DNA from: Methanocalculus chunghsingensis
GTDB taxonomy: Archaea; Halobacteriota; Methanomicrobia; Methanomicrobiales; Methanocorpusculaceae
Assembly (NCBI RefSeq): GCF_018132105.1
Contig: NZ_JWHL01000009.1
Location: forward strand, 5,125 to 69,124
Direction: 5' to 3'
DNA: 64,000 nucleotides
The notes under the pieces are model-generated. The model was not told the origin of the DNA and did not search any database. It saw only the letters and a program-made list of their open reading frames with translations. The position numbers were made by a program, and so were the translations under genes. Positions 17,833 through 26,492 of this stretch are shown here, piece after piece. Numbering within the stretch: position 1 is the stretch's first letter; each line of letters starts with the position of its first letter.

Positions 17833-18282
17833 TTATTCGTACAGCATCGACTCAGCGATACCAGAATATGCAACGAGATCATCGCTTCCAAAATGGATGG
17901 CGATCTCGCGCTCTCCTGATGCCGGTGAATCAGAGGCATGAATGACGTTTCTGCCGATATCAACAGCAAAGTCACCACGGATGGTGCCTGGAACTGCTTC
18001 GACAGGATTGGTTGCACCAACAAGAGACCGGATGATGCCGACCGCATTCTTCCCTTCCCAGACCATCAGAAAGACTGGGCCGCTCATGATATAGGTCTTG
18101 AGACCGGGGAAGAAGGGCTTCTCAAGGTGCTCGTTGTACTGTGCTGCAACCCGATCCTCAGGGAGGCATTCGAATCGTGCAGCAAGCATCTTCAGGCCTT
18201 TTCTCTCAAACCGGGAGATGATCTCACCGATGAGTCCTCTCTGGACACCATCGGGTTTGATCATCACAAAGGAGCGTTCCAT
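17833..18282 (-). CDS. ndk: nucleoside diphosphate kinase
   Basis: 149 residues, the standard size. It equalises NTP pools by transferring the gamma phosphate through His115 in NVIHASDS. The N-terminal [20 protein letters not shown] is characteristic. It follows rpl24e by five bases at the end of the ribosomal operon. In many archaea infB comes next; here the next gene on this strand is marC, after a T-run. Confidence 0.96.
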   Translation of the reverse strand: MERSFVMIKPDGVQRGLIGEIISRFERKGLKMLAARFECLPEDRVAAQYNEHLEKPFFPGLKTYIMSGPVFLMVWEGKNAVGIIRSLVGATNPVEAVPGTIRGDFAVDIGRNVIHASDSPASGEREIAIHFGSDDLVAYSGIAESMLYE

Positions 18283-18287
18283 CCGGA

Positions 18288-18479
18288 TTACTCCTTACCA
18301 AGGGCCTTACGGCCTGCTGCGGTCCATTCGACACGGCGCGGAACTCTCCGGAGCCGGTAGTTGCTCTGGCACTTTGAGGAGCAGAAATAGAAGATCGCAC
18401 CGTCCTTACGGACGAAGAGTTTGCCGGTCCCTGGTTCGAGCTGATCGCCACAGAAACTGCAGGTGTACTTCTCGACCAT
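18288..18479 (-). CDS. rpl24e: 50S ribosomal protein L24e
   Basis: 63 residues from Met at 18479. A four-cysteine zinc site is made by CSFC near the N-terminus and CSSKC near residue 31, as in L24e/eL24. The ATG chosen gives the conserved [11 protein letters not shown] opening; the longer frame to 18488 overlaps the stop of rps28e. Confidence 0.95.
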   Translation of the reverse strand: MVEKYTCSFCGDQLEPGTGKLFVRKDGAIFYFCSSKCQSNYRLRRVPRRVEWTAAGRKALGKE

Positions 18480-18484
18480 CCTGT

Positions 18485-18694
18485 TCACCGCCTCGAGAGC
18501 TTCTTCGCTTCACGTTCAGTCTCAAGGAGCATCAGGATATCTCCCTCCCGGATGGGACCGAAGGTATTGCGGGTGATGATCCGCCCCTTATTTGGGCCAT
18601 CAAGGATCCTGCACTTCACCTGGGATGCCTCACCGTGCATCCCGGTAAGCCCGATCACTTCGATGACTTCTGCCGGCGTTCCATTATCAGCCAT
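18485..18694 (-). CDS. rps28e: 30S ribosomal protein S28e
   Basis: 69 residues. [16 protein letters not shown] in the middle and the C-terminal [18 protein letters not shown] are the S28e (eS28) signatures. It sits between rpl7ae (7 bp away) and rpl24e in the conserved archaeal order. Confidence 0.96.
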   Translation of the reverse strand: MADNGTPAEVIEVIGLTGMHGEASQVKCRILDGPNKGRIITRNTFGPIREGDILMLLETEREAKKLSRR

Positions 18695-18701
18695 AGAACA
18701 C

Positions 18702-19070
18702 TCAGCCTCTCAGTGCAGTAACTTTTGTTACAATCTCTTCAACGAGATCCTTGGCTTTTCCGGATTTAACGATTGCAACTGCTGCAGAACCGACATCGAG
18801 ACCACAAGCGGCACCGATCTCGGACTGTTTGGTAATGAAGATGAATGGAATCTCCTTCTCCATGCAGAGAGGGGGGAGGTGCATCACAATCTCTTCGGGC
18901 TCGACATCTCCGCCGACCAGAACAAGCTGGGCAATGCCACGTTCCACAGATTTTGTTGCCTCGTTTGATCCTTTCTTAATCTTTCCGGTATCCCGTGCAA
19001 GCTCAAGCGCTTCAAGCGCACTATTCTGAAGCTCTTCAGGAACCTCAAATTTCTGGTACATCTTTGACAT
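18702..19070 (-). CDS. rpl7ae: 50S ribosomal protein L7Ae
   Basis: 122 residues. This RNA-binding protein recognises kink-turns in 23S rRNA, box C/D and H/ACA guide RNAs, and RNase [26 protein letters not shown] (about residues 34-58) is the RNA-contact region. A strong ribosome binding site, GAGGTGA, precedes the ATG. The leader carries hairpins and box C/D-like bases that may allow autoregulation (see findings). Confidence 0.97.
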   Translation of the reverse strand: MSKMYQKFEVPEELQNSALEALELARDTGKIKKGSNEATKSVERGIAQLVLVGGDVEPEEIVMHLPPLCMEKEIPFIFITKQSEIGAACGLDVGSAAVAIVKSGKAKDLVEEIVTKVTALRG

Positions 19071-19082
19071 AACTCACCTCAT

Positions 19083-19129
19083 TCAGGAGGAATATCCTCC
19101 CTCATCACTCATCAGCGGTTCAGGAACCG
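19083..19129 (-). promoter_or_regulatory. structured leader of rpl7ae, possible L7Ae-binding element
   Basis: On the minus strand the leader holds a perfect hairpin, CGGTTCCTGAACCG (19129-19116), then GTGATGA (a box C match, 19108-19102), then a second perfect hairpin (19100-19086), then CTGA (a box D match, 19086-19083), shortly before the ribosome binding site. Box C and D bracketing a stem is the outline of a kink-turn, the target of L7Ae itself. The outer canonical stem is not obvious, so the call is tentative. Confidence 0.35.
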
Positions 19130-19165
19130 ATGCTGGCGTAACCATATTATTATGAAGAGAACGGG

Positions 19166-19173
19166 GATAAAGG
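19166..19173 (-). promoter_or_regulatory. possible TATA box of the rpl7ae operon
   Basis: CCTTTATC on the minus strand, about 95 bases ahead of the rpl7ae ATG, leaving a leader of roughly 70 bases. An AT-rich stretch at 19145-19154 is an alternative. Confidence 0.35.
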
Positions 19174-19187
19174 TTGTTCTCATACGA

Positions 19188-21197
19188 TCAGGTAACGACC
19201 TCATAGACAGATGTCCCATCCACTTCAAAGACGAGGATAAGCCCTTCATCGGGGAGATTAACCAGATAGCGTTCCATCTCCAGTGGCCCGACGATGATGT
19301 GGGTGATGCCGTATTCCTCAAGGAGAAGAAGGGATCTCTCCGAATCCTGATAGATGGAACGAACATCAGCGATTCGCCGGCCATACCAGCCATCTTCATT
19401 ACTCCGCCAGACAAGCTCATGGCCCTGCCACCCAAGGATCGTCGGAATACCTGTAAATGAAGAGATACGTCCTGCATAGGAGTATCCCTCCCCGACAGCC
19501 TCAACGATACGGAGGTCGCCATCAAGGGAACGGAGATACATAATCGCCGCCGCGTCACCCGGATGCGCTTCCTGAAGCCATGCTGATCCATCGAGGGTCT
19601 GGGTGGTATATCCATAGGTGAGCGGGGTAAACGGGGGGATCACAATCAGGAAGAGGATACCTGCTGTCAGAGCGGATCGGATCGCCCATGGCGGAAGAGC
19701 GCATGGCCAGGTCTGCCGGGAGAGCCATCTGCCGATGATGACGGTTGCCGAAATCCCCATCATCACCCATGCGGCCATTGAGAACTTAAAGACGGTATTC
19801 ATCCGGTAGTAGAACTCCCCCATGTTATCCTTCAGATAGATGAGCTCACAGAAGATGATGACAGCGAGGCCGGCTATACCGATGATCTCTTCCGGACGGG
19901 CGGATCGTTTTACTGCCATCAACAGCAGTGCAAGGACAGCAATGCCTGCTGCGCCATATCCGGTAAGAAAACCGATGAGCGGAAGTATCAGGAGCCAGGG
20001 ATACCGGTACAGCTCTTCCCATCCATACAGAAGGAAAACCGCCAGGAAGAATCCATGCACCAGGATGAATTCCACGAGGCTGCTCCCCTGTGGCACAATT
20101 CCTATTCCGAGGATCCCGGCCCCTTCAATCGAAGCCAGGAATGGCGAATACAGAAGGATCGAGAGGGGGGGAACGGCAAGGAGAGGCAACCACCCCCGGA
20201 TATCCCGTCCAGCATACCGGATACCGGTGAGTAGGGCTATCAGGCAGTAGAAAGGGGCGTACAGGAGGACATCCCAGGAATTCACCCCCGGCATAGTGCC
20301 AAGAGAGAGGGCGAGAATGCCAGCGAGAATGACGCAGGATCGAAAAGAGAGATCTCCATACCTGAGATAGAGAAGAGTACAGAGGGTGATGAAAAGAACC
20401 TGGTTGAAGATGCCGAGGATATGGGCATGCGGGTCCCCCCAGAAGAAGGAGAAGAGAGGGTATTCGGTGATCGTCCCGACGATGACCCGGGTGCTCTCCC
20501 AGGGTACTACATCTATGGGGGTGCCGGTGATCAGGTGCCATATCGCAGCAGGGTTTGGGATGAAGAGAAGAGCCGCAGGAAGAAGGAAGTACCGCGGGAT
20601 AAGGATATAGCCAAGAGCTGCTGCTGCTACCACTGCCATACCAGCGACGGTAGGGAGCATCAGGTTAAAGACAACGACGGACTCTCCGCCCGTTGTGATA
20701 CCAAGGGCCCCGGCCATCCAGTGCCCAAGATAATAGTAGATGGAGAGATCCCCTCCTGCAAACCAGGGATCGAGAGGGGGAACCACCGGATTTCTCATCA
20801 CCGAGGCGAGGAAGGCATGATCCATGAACTTCTCAGCGAACGATATCGATGGATTGAAGAACCGGATCTCAAGAAGATAGAGGAATCCGGCGAGAAACAC
20901 AGCATCCCATCTGAGATTTCGTTTCAAATCCCCCGGCTCATACTCCTTACGGACGAGCATGACGCACCCGAGAAGGAAAAAGATCAATGCCGCCGCCTGT
21001 ACAGGGAGATGAGCGGCTCCGGCATACCACGAGAAGAGAGTAAACAAGAGGAGAGAGAGGGGATATGAGAGTGGATAGGCGATCTCTGCAAGGGTGGTGC
21101 GGAGGAGAGGGTAGATTGAGATCTGTAGTATCTTCAGGGTGATGAGCCAGAAGATGACGGTCAGAATCTGGGCTTCAGCTCCGACCATCAATTTCAC
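19188..21197 (-). CDS. DUF2298 (YYY) polytopic membrane protein
   Basis: 669 residues with more than ten membrane helices. The stretch LSIYYYLGHWMAGALG near residue 150 is the hallmark of the YYY/DUF2298 family (TIGR03662), and DHAFLASVMRNPVVPP comes just before it. Family members are large integral membrane proteins related to GT-C glycosyltransferases; biochemical function is unproven. The C-terminal soluble part (from about residue 550) includes LGWQGHELVWR, also seen in the family. It is last in a four-gene overlapping operon with a GT2 enzyme and a UPF0104 protein, so a role in surface glycan assembly is likely. Confidence 0.85.
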   Translation of the reverse strand: MKLMVGAEAQILTVIFWLITLKILQISIYPLLRTTLAEIAYPLSYPLSLLLFTLFSWYAGAAHLPVQAAALIFFLLGCVMLVRKEYEPGDLKRNLRWDAVFLAGFLYLLEIRFFNPSISFAEKFMDHAFLASVMRNPVVPPLDPWFAGGDLSIYYYLGHWMAGALGITTGGESVVVFNLMLPTVAGMAVVAAAALGYILIPRYFLLPAALLFIPNPAAIWHLITGTPIDVVPWESTRVIVGTITEYPLFSFFWGDPHAHILGIFNQVLFITLCTLLYLRYGDLSFRSCVILAGILALSLGTMPGVNSWDVLLYAPFYCLIALLTGIRYAGRDIRGWLPLLAVPPLSILLYSPFLASIEGAGILGIGIVPQGSSLVEFILVHGFFLAVFLLYGWEELYRYPWLLILPLIGFLTGYGAAGIAVLALLLMAVKRSARPEEIIGIAGLAVIIFCELIYLKDNMGEFYYRMNTVFKFSMAAWVMMGISATVIIGRWLSRQTWPCALPPWAIRSALTAGILFLIVIPPFTPLTYGYTTQTLDGSAWLQEAHPGDAAAIMYLRSLDGDLRIVEAVGEGYSYAGRISSFTGIPTILGWQGHELVWRSNEDGWYGRRIADVRSIYQDSERSLLLLEEYGITHIIVGPLEMERYLVNLPDEGLILVFEVDGTSVYEVVT

Positions 21198-22146
21198 CCC
21201 TGATCTCCCCGGAGTATGCCCTCTTCAGGAGGGAAAGGGTCCATTCTCCAAAGTAGTAGATGGAAACGACCCCTCCTGCAAGTGTAACCATATTCTTGAT
21301 GAGATGGTCAATGATGGCAATGAGGACTGCAGTTCCCGGTGCAACGCCGGCCAGTTCAAATGTCAGGGCGAGAGCGAGCTCATAGGTACCAACTCCGCCC
21401 GGGGTGATCGGGACGGCCTTGACGAGATTGCCGATGACGATAGCAAGAACAATCACCTGGAAGGGAATCATCTCTCCAAACATCATCGCAACCATCGCAC
21501 AGATGATACAGTCGATGATCCAGATGGCGACAGAGGAGACTGAAAGGAGTGCGAGTGCCGATGTCGTCCCTGAAACAGAGCGAATCTCATCCAGGATCTT
21601 GAGGATCTTACCGAAGATCCGATTCTCTGAAGAGAGCCTCCCTGAGAAGAGGAGAATCAGAATGAAGAGGAGGCCCGCAAGGAGTGTGACACCGATGAGC
21701 GTCGAAAACCATGTCGCCTGGGTGACGACGAAAGGAAGCGCAATTGCACCAATGAGAGCGATGGTGATGATATCAAAGACACGCTCAACGATAAGGGAGG
21801 AGAGGCCGGTAGAGTACGTTGTCCCCTTTTCATGCCTGAGGATCAGAAGTCTGATAAGATCACCGAGTCGTGCCGGGATGATCAGGTTTGCCGTCTGAGA
21901 GACGAAGATACAGGCAGTCGAGAAGTTGATCCCCACTACTATCGAGAGGCGGGAGAGGATGAACAGGTACCGGTACCCCCGGAGGTACCAGGCTATGAGG
22001 CAGATGACGGTTGCAAGAAGGAGAAACCGGAGATCTGCTTCATGAAGTGTGATGAGAAGCTCATCCCATACACGAGAGAGGAGATATATGATTATAGCAG
22101 CTGCAAGGAGCGTCGAAAGGATGACGGTACTAATCTTTCGAAGCAT
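21175..22146 (-). CDS. UPF0104 / lysylphosphatidylglycerol synthase transmembrane-region protein
   Basis: 323 residues with about eight membrane helices. Conserved pieces are SQTANLIIPARLGDLIRLLIL near residue 90, LSSLIVERVFDIITI near 120, and VPITPGGVGTYELALAL near 255, the PxxPGGxGxxE signature of the UPF0104 (COG0392) family. Such proteins are often found beside glycosyltransferases and are thought to act as lipid or lipid-linked-sugar flippases; the function here is inferred. It overlaps the GT2 gene upstream by 17 bp and the DUF2298 gene downstream by 23 bp. Confidence 0.88.
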   Translation of the reverse strand: MLRKISTVILSTLLAAAIIIYLLSRVWDELLITLHEADLRFLLLATVICLIAWYLRGYRYLFILSRLSIVVGINFSTACIFVSQTANLIIPARLGDLIRLLILRHEKGTTYSTGLSSLIVERVFDIITIALIGAIALPFVVTQATWFSTLIGVTLLAGLLFILILLFSGRLSSENRIFGKILKILDEIRSVSGTTSALALLSVSSVAIWIIDCIICAMVAMMFGEMIPFQVIVLAIVIGNLVKAVPITPGGVGTYELALALTFELAGVAPGTAVLIAIIDHLIKNMVTLAGGVVSIYYFGEWTLSLLKRAYSGEIRGEIDGRS

Positions 22147-22840
22147 GAAGGCGCCACCAGAGCTTCAGAATGTCTGATCCCATCCCGGTTACATCGGAGA
22201 GTTTCACCGTCGTCTGTTCACCCTGCCTCCAGACGACAGGGAACTCACAGACGCGGTATCCTTCACGCTCTGCAAGCACAAGAATCTCGGTATCCCAGAA
22301 CCAGTGGGGTGCCCGGACGTTGGGAAGGAGGGAGGTGAGGAGATCCCGGGAGAATGCCTTGAACCCGCATTGATGATCGTAAAGCCGGCTCCCAAGGAAG
22401 AACCGGACAAGGGCGTTATACCCTCTGCTTGCAATCTCCCGTCCATGGCCCCGATCGATTGCAGAATCAGGCATCAATCGTGATCCGGTTGCGATAGCAC
22501 ATCCATCACGGACGGCACCGATGAGATCGGCAAGATGTACCATATCGGTTGCGAGATCAACATCATAATAACAGAAGATCGCCCCCCGGGATTCCATAAA
22601 CGCACGGTTCAGCGCACGGCCACGGCCAAGCCGTTCATCTGCATGAAGGAGGCGGACACGCGGATCGCGTTCTTCCCACGAACGGACATATTCAGCACTG
22701 CCGTCATTGGACCCATCTTCGGCGATGAGGAGTTCAAATGACCCGGTGATCTCCTCAAGCCGTGAGATCGATTCAGGGATCGCTTTTTCAAGCGCCTTTC
22801 GGTCATTATACACCGGGATGACCGCTGAGACCTCCATCAT
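22130..22840 (-). CDS. family 2 glycosyltransferase (dolichyl-phosphate sugar synthase-like)
   Basis: 236 residues, single GT-A domain. The nucleotide-sugar motif SAVIPVYNDRKALEKAI opens it, LLIAEDGSNDGS supplies the first acidic pair, and CYYDVDLATD is the DxD-like metal site. QCGFKAFSRDLL is typical of dolichyl-phosphate mannose/glucose synthases. No membrane anchor is present. I chose the ATG at 22840, which overlaps the stop of the upstream flavoprotein gene as ATGA. Confidence 0.88.
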   Translation of the reverse strand: MMEVSAVIPVYNDRKALEKAIPESISRLEEITGSFELLIAEDGSNDGSAEYVRSWEERDPRVRLLHADERLGRGRALNRAFMESRGAIFCYYDVDLATDMVHLADLIGAVRDGCAIATGSRLMPDSAIDRGHGREIASRGYNALVRFFLGSRLYDHQCGFKAFSRDLLTSLLPNVRAPHWFWDTEILVLAEREGYRVCEFPVVWRQGEQTTVKLSDVTGMGSDILKLWWRLHASKD

Positions 22841-24066
22841 GGCGACCACTCCATCACGGATTGCGCAATAGCTTCACCCGCTGCAACGGATCCGTCCATA
22901 CTCCGTTCCGGATAGTTTTCAGATGAGAACATTCCTGCAATGAAGAGACCCGGAGCAGGATGCGGGTCTGGTATCATCGATCGGTATCCGGTCAGATAGA
23001 CAGGACCTGCATACGGCTCGATACGGAGGCGGTGCCAGTGTATCGAGGATCTCGGGATGGAGAAACGGGAACAGAAATCAGAAATGAACAGCTCCTCACA
23101 ATCATCCGGAGGCGTCCCGGAGTAGTATGATGCAATATAGACGATATGCTCCCCATATCTCTCGAATGGCAACAGGTTTGTATGGGTGATCACCGCACCA
23201 TAAGGAGCAGAATCTCCGATATTCACCCAGTAAATCCCATCAGTCGGATCGGATGATGTGGCAAGGGTGAGGCAGGCAGACCCCTGGTACGGAAGGGATG
23301 GAAGGGGAAGGGAGGAGAGCCGCCCTGTCTCCTGCGGAGGAAGGGTTGATATGACACAGTCATACCTTTCGCCATCCACCATCCATCCATCCTCCACCGC
23401 CTGAAGAGAGGAGACACGATGGCCGGTCTCTACCCTGCAGCCCATCTCATCCAGCCTCAGGAGGAGAGCATCAATGAGCTCTACAAATCCCCCTTTGATA
23501 TAACCAAGCCGCTCACCCTCTGAACCCCGATCAGAACGGATTGCGATCCTGCTCATCAGCCAGGCTGCAGAGACTTCCGAACGCCTCTCTCCAAATTTTG
23601 ACTTGAGAAGCGGCTCAAAGAAGGACCGGTAGATCTGATCACCAAGTTCCTCCCGGATAAACCTCTCTGCCGGGATTTCATCAAGGGTTTCGTAATCGGC
23701 TTTTTTTGATCCAAGCACGAAGAGGCCAAGCCGAATCTTTTCAAGAAGGGAGAGATGAGGGTACCGGAGAATTTCTAACGGAGTGGTGAGCGGAGAGATG
23801 CTGCCCCCTACCATATACCCGGTACTTCCTTTCAGCCATTCAAGCCGTTCAGAAAGACCAAGCTCACTGATGAGTGCACGGAGGTGTACATCCCCGGAGA
23901 AGCAATGGTGGTAAAGCGACTCGATTGCGTAATCAGGAAGCCGATAGGATGAGAGGCACCCCCCCGGCTCAGCATCCATCTCAAGAACAGTCACCGTATG
24001 GGCTCCGGAGAGTCGGAGTGCCGCTGAAAGGCCGGTGAGTCCTCCACCGATTACGCAGATATGCAT
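22837..24066 (-). CDS. FAD-dependent oxidoreductase (NAD(P)-binding, protoporphyrinogen oxidase-like)
   Basis: 409 residues. The dinucleotide-binding motif GGGLTGLSAALRL sits at the N-terminus with the acidic residue of VLEMDAEPGG about 20 residues on. FVELIDALLLRLDEMGCRVETGHRVSSL and the C-terminal LFIAGMFSSENYPERSMDGSV-type segment are the FAD-contact parts of the amine-oxidase/protoporphyrinogen-oxidase superfamily. Members in glycan clusters often resemble UDP-galactopyranose mutases or desaturases. The first gene of the glycan operon; substrate unknown. Confidence 0.82.
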   Translation of the reverse strand: MHICVIGGGLTGLSAALRLSGAHTVTVLEMDAEPGGCLSSYRLPDYAIESLYHHCFSGDVHLRALISELGLSERLEWLKGSTGYMVGGSISPLTTPLEILRYPHLSLLEKIRLGLFVLGSKKADYETLDEIPAERFIREELGDQIYRSFFEPLLKSKFGERRSEVSAAWLMSRIAIRSDRGSEGERLGYIKGGFVELIDALLLRLDEMGCRVETGHRVSSLQAVEDGWMVDGERYDCVISTLPPQETGRLSSLPLPSLPYQGSACLTLATSSDPTDGIYWVNIGDSAPYGAVITHTNLLPFERYGEHIVYIASYYSGTPPDDCEELFISDFCSRFSIPRSSIHWHRLRIEPYAGPVYLTGYRSMIPDPHPAPGLFIAGMFSSENYPERSMDGSVAAGEAIAQSVMEWSP

Positions 24067-24133
24067 GCATTTATTGTGTTATCAGGGAGCATAAGAAAGT
24101 TTTTGAATCTTTCAGCCTAATTAACTAAGAAGT

Positions 24134-24142
24134 CATATATAC
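24134..24142 (+). promoter_or_regulatory. TATA box of the cetZ operon
   Basis: CATATATAC, 47 bases before the ATG of cetZ, so the expected leader is about 20-25 bases. GGTG at 24177-24180 lies eight bases before the start codon and can act as ribosome binding site. Confidence 0.6.
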
Positions 24143-24188
24143 TGAGGATACTAAAGGTAAAATCATTAGTATGGATGGTGTCACCTAA

Positions 24189-25349
24189 ATGCGAGTATTT
24201 TTCATCGGATTCGGACAGGCAGGGGGGAAGATCGTCGATATGTTCCTTGCCATGGATCGAAAACTCCAGTATGGTAGTTTTCGCGGTATCGCCGTGAATA
24301 CGGCACGTACCGATCTCATGGGACTGAAACATATCGAGATGAAAGATCGCCTCCTCATTGGCCAGACTGTGGTAAAAGGGCACGGTGTAGGAACCGATAA
24401 CGTTACCGGCGCAAAGATCGCAGCTGACGAGATCGACACCATCATTAATGCAATCGATACCAGAGGAACACATGATATCGATGCCTTCGTCGTCGTTGCC
24501 GGTCTTGGAGGAGGAACGGGATCCGGTGGAACCCCTGTACTTTGCCGCCATCTGAAACGAATCTACAGGGAGCCGGTCTATGCCCTCGGGATGATTCCCG
24601 CCCCCGAAGAAGGGAGACTCTATTCTTATAATGCCGCCCGCAGTCTGGCCACCCTTGTGAATGAAGCTGATAACACCTTCATCTTCGATAACAGTGCATG
24701 GAAGAACGAGGGAGAGAGTGTTAAAAGCGCATACGAGCGCCTCAACGAAGAGCTTGTCCGCCGGTTTGGCGTCCTCTTCCGCGCAGGAGAGGTTGGAAAA
24801 CTCGGCGTTGGTGAGATGGTCGTAGACTCATCCGAGATAATCAACACCCTCAGGGGCGGTGGAATCTCAACCATCGGGTATGCAATCTCTGATGTGATCA
24901 CAAAGAGCAAACCGAAGAAGAGTATCTTCTCAGGATTTGGACGGAAAGATAAGGGGGAGAACCTCCTTACCGGGGAGGATAAGTCCGCGAAGATCATCGG
25001 GCTTATCAGAAGGGCGATGCTCGGTCGCCTGACCCTTCCCTGCGACTACACGACCGCCGAACGTGCTCTGGTTCTGGTTGCAGGGCCTCCGGATGAGCTT
25101 GACCGAAAAGGTGTTGAAAAGTCCAAGTCATGGGTTGAAGAGAACATTGCAGGAGTTGAGGTAAGAGGTGGTGACTACCCTGTCGATTCAACATATATCG
25201 CTGCGGTCGTTGTCCTCGCCACGATCGGAAACGCACCCCGAATCACCGAACTTCTTGAAGTAGCAAAAGAGACAAAACAGGATGTCATCAGATCCAAGGA
25301 GCGGCAGTCAACGATGTTTGAAGATGCTATTGACCCGCTCTTTGAGTGA
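24189..25349 (+). CDS. cetZ: CetZ-type tubulin/FtsZ-superfamily GTPase
   Basis: 386 residues. GQAGGKIVDMF near residue 9, the tubulin signature GGGTGSG (107-113) and the nucleotide-contact segment NEADNTFIFDNSAW near 160 place it in the tubulin superfamily. The opening FIGFGQAGGKI and lack of the FtsZ-type C-terminal tail match CetZ rather than FtsZ. In haloarchaea CetZ proteins control cell shape rather than division. A Lys/Ser/Gly-rich insert near residues 240-262 (SKPKKSIFSGFGRKDKG) interrupts the core. It is cotranscribed with a secreted coiled-coil protein nine bases downstream. Confidence 0.87.
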   Translation: MRVFFIGFGQAGGKIVDMFLAMDRKLQYGSFRGIAVNTARTDLMGLKHIEMKDRLLIGQTVVKGHGVGTDNVTGAKIAADEIDTIINAIDTRGTHDIDAFVVVAGLGGGTGSGGTPVLCRHLKRIYREPVYALGMIPAPEEGRLYSYNAARSLATLVNEADNTFIFDNSAWKNEGESVKSAYERLNEELVRRFGVLFRAGEVGKLGVGEMVVDSSEIINTLRGGGISTIGYAISDVITKSKPKKSIFSGFGRKDKGENLLTGEDKSAKIIGLIRRAMLGRLTLPCDYTTAERALVLVAGPPDELDRKGVEKSKSWVEENIAGVEVRGGDYPVDSTYIAAVVVLATIGNAPRITELLEVAKETKQDVIRSKERQSTMFEDAIDPLFE

Positions 25350-25358
25350 GGAGAAGAT

Positions 25359-26468
25359 ATGATACAAGGACGGTTATTACTGATACTTATCGCCTGCCTG
25401 GCACTCTGTACCGTATCGGTTTCAGCCTTTACAGTACAGCCGCCATCAGGCATCCCAAGTGGAGACCTTGCACCCGGAACGAGAGTAAATATTGATACAA
25501 CAGTATCTTTTCCAACAACATCGGGAACAACCTTCCCCAGTTCAGATACGCTCCAGTTCTATACCGAACTCGAATCGGTACGATGGAACATAGTAATCGT
25601 TTTGAATGCGATAGAAAATCCACGTCCGCTTGACACCGGGAGAATCGTGCGTATCAGTGGTTTTGAGCTTGAGTATCCGGGATCAATGGATCTGAAAGTC
25701 CGGGTCAATCTCGAAGGGACCACGCCGGAAGTGACAACCACAGATGATAAAACGATCCTCCGTATCCGGCAACTTGGTCCAAATGACGTTGTCCGGGGAG
25801 GCGGAGAATATAGCATCACCAGGAAAGTCGTTAACCCTGCTGAAGTACAGTCATCGATAAATTCTGCAAAGGCAGATCTTCAGACGCTGAAGACTTCAAT
25901 TGATGCCGCTCAAAGTGACGGCGTCAACACAGCTGCCATCGAAGTCAAGTATAACGCAGCCCGGACGGCCCTTGAGAGTGCGAGTGCGGCAGGAACAAAT
26001 GTCGGTACCGCACAGACTCATTTGAGCACAGCACGGACAAACATCGATGAAGCAAAAATTCTCCTCGAACAGGCTGTCGTCCAGCATTCGATCAGTACAG
26101 CAGAAGGATATCTGGCTGAGATCGATAGTATCATCGACTATCTCTCAAATGAACAGGGGAGGGCAGGCGACTCGCGTGTCATCCTGCTCACCTCCAAACG
26201 TCAGAGTATCAAGAATCTCATAGATACGGCAAAAGACTCATTTGAGGTAGGAAACTATGCACGTGCCGAGACACAGGCACAGGATGCAGTAGAGGATGGA
26301 CAGAGAGTACTTCAGGAGGCACGGGATCTTAAGGAGGATATTGAGTCTCTCCCGACCGTCGTCGACCCCGACAAGCCGTTCCTCTGGATCATTATCGCAG
26401 GTATCATCATTGTAGTTATCGGCTTCGTTGTTGTGAAGAAACGACGTGCCTGGGATGAGCTGGGATAA
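25359..26468 (+). CDS. secreted, membrane-anchored coiled-coil protein next to cetZ
   Basis: 369 residues, no family recognised. A signal peptide ends near VSVSA (residue 23). Residues about 24-155 look beta-rich and begin with a Pro/Gly-rich segment. Residues about 165-330 are Ala/Gln/Lys-rich helices with heptad-like spacing, suggesting two or three long coiled coils. A single helix (about 341-360) follows, then the basic tail KKRRAWDELG. Predicted topology is a large outside domain, one membrane pass and a short inner tail. Nine bases separate it from cetZ and no promoter lies between, so a shared task at the cell envelope is likely. Confidence 0.7.
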   Translation: MIQGRLLLILIACLALCTVSVSAFTVQPPSGIPSGDLAPGTRVNIDTTVSFPTTSGTTFPSSDTLQFYTELESVRWNIVIVLNAIENPRPLDTGRIVRISGFELEYPGSMDLKVRVNLEGTTPEVTTTDDKTILRIRQLGPNDVVRGGGEYSITRKVVNPAEVQSSINSAKADLQTLKTSIDAAQSDGVNTAAIEVKYNAARTALESASAAGTNVGTAQTHLSTARTNIDEAKILLEQAVVQHSISTAEGYLAEIDSIIDYLSNEQGRAGDSRVILLTSKRQSIKNLIDTAKDSFEVGNYARAETQAQDAVEDGQRVLQEARDLKEDIESLPTVVDPDKPFLWIIIAGIIIVVIGFVVVKKRRAWDELG

Positions 26469-26485
26469 TATCATTACCCAACCAC

Positions 26486-26492
26486 TTTTTTT
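26486..26492 (+). terminator. T-run ending the cetZ operon
   Basis: Seven T starting 17 bases after the stop codon of the coiled-coil gene, a good archaeal oligo-T terminator. Confidence 0.55.
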
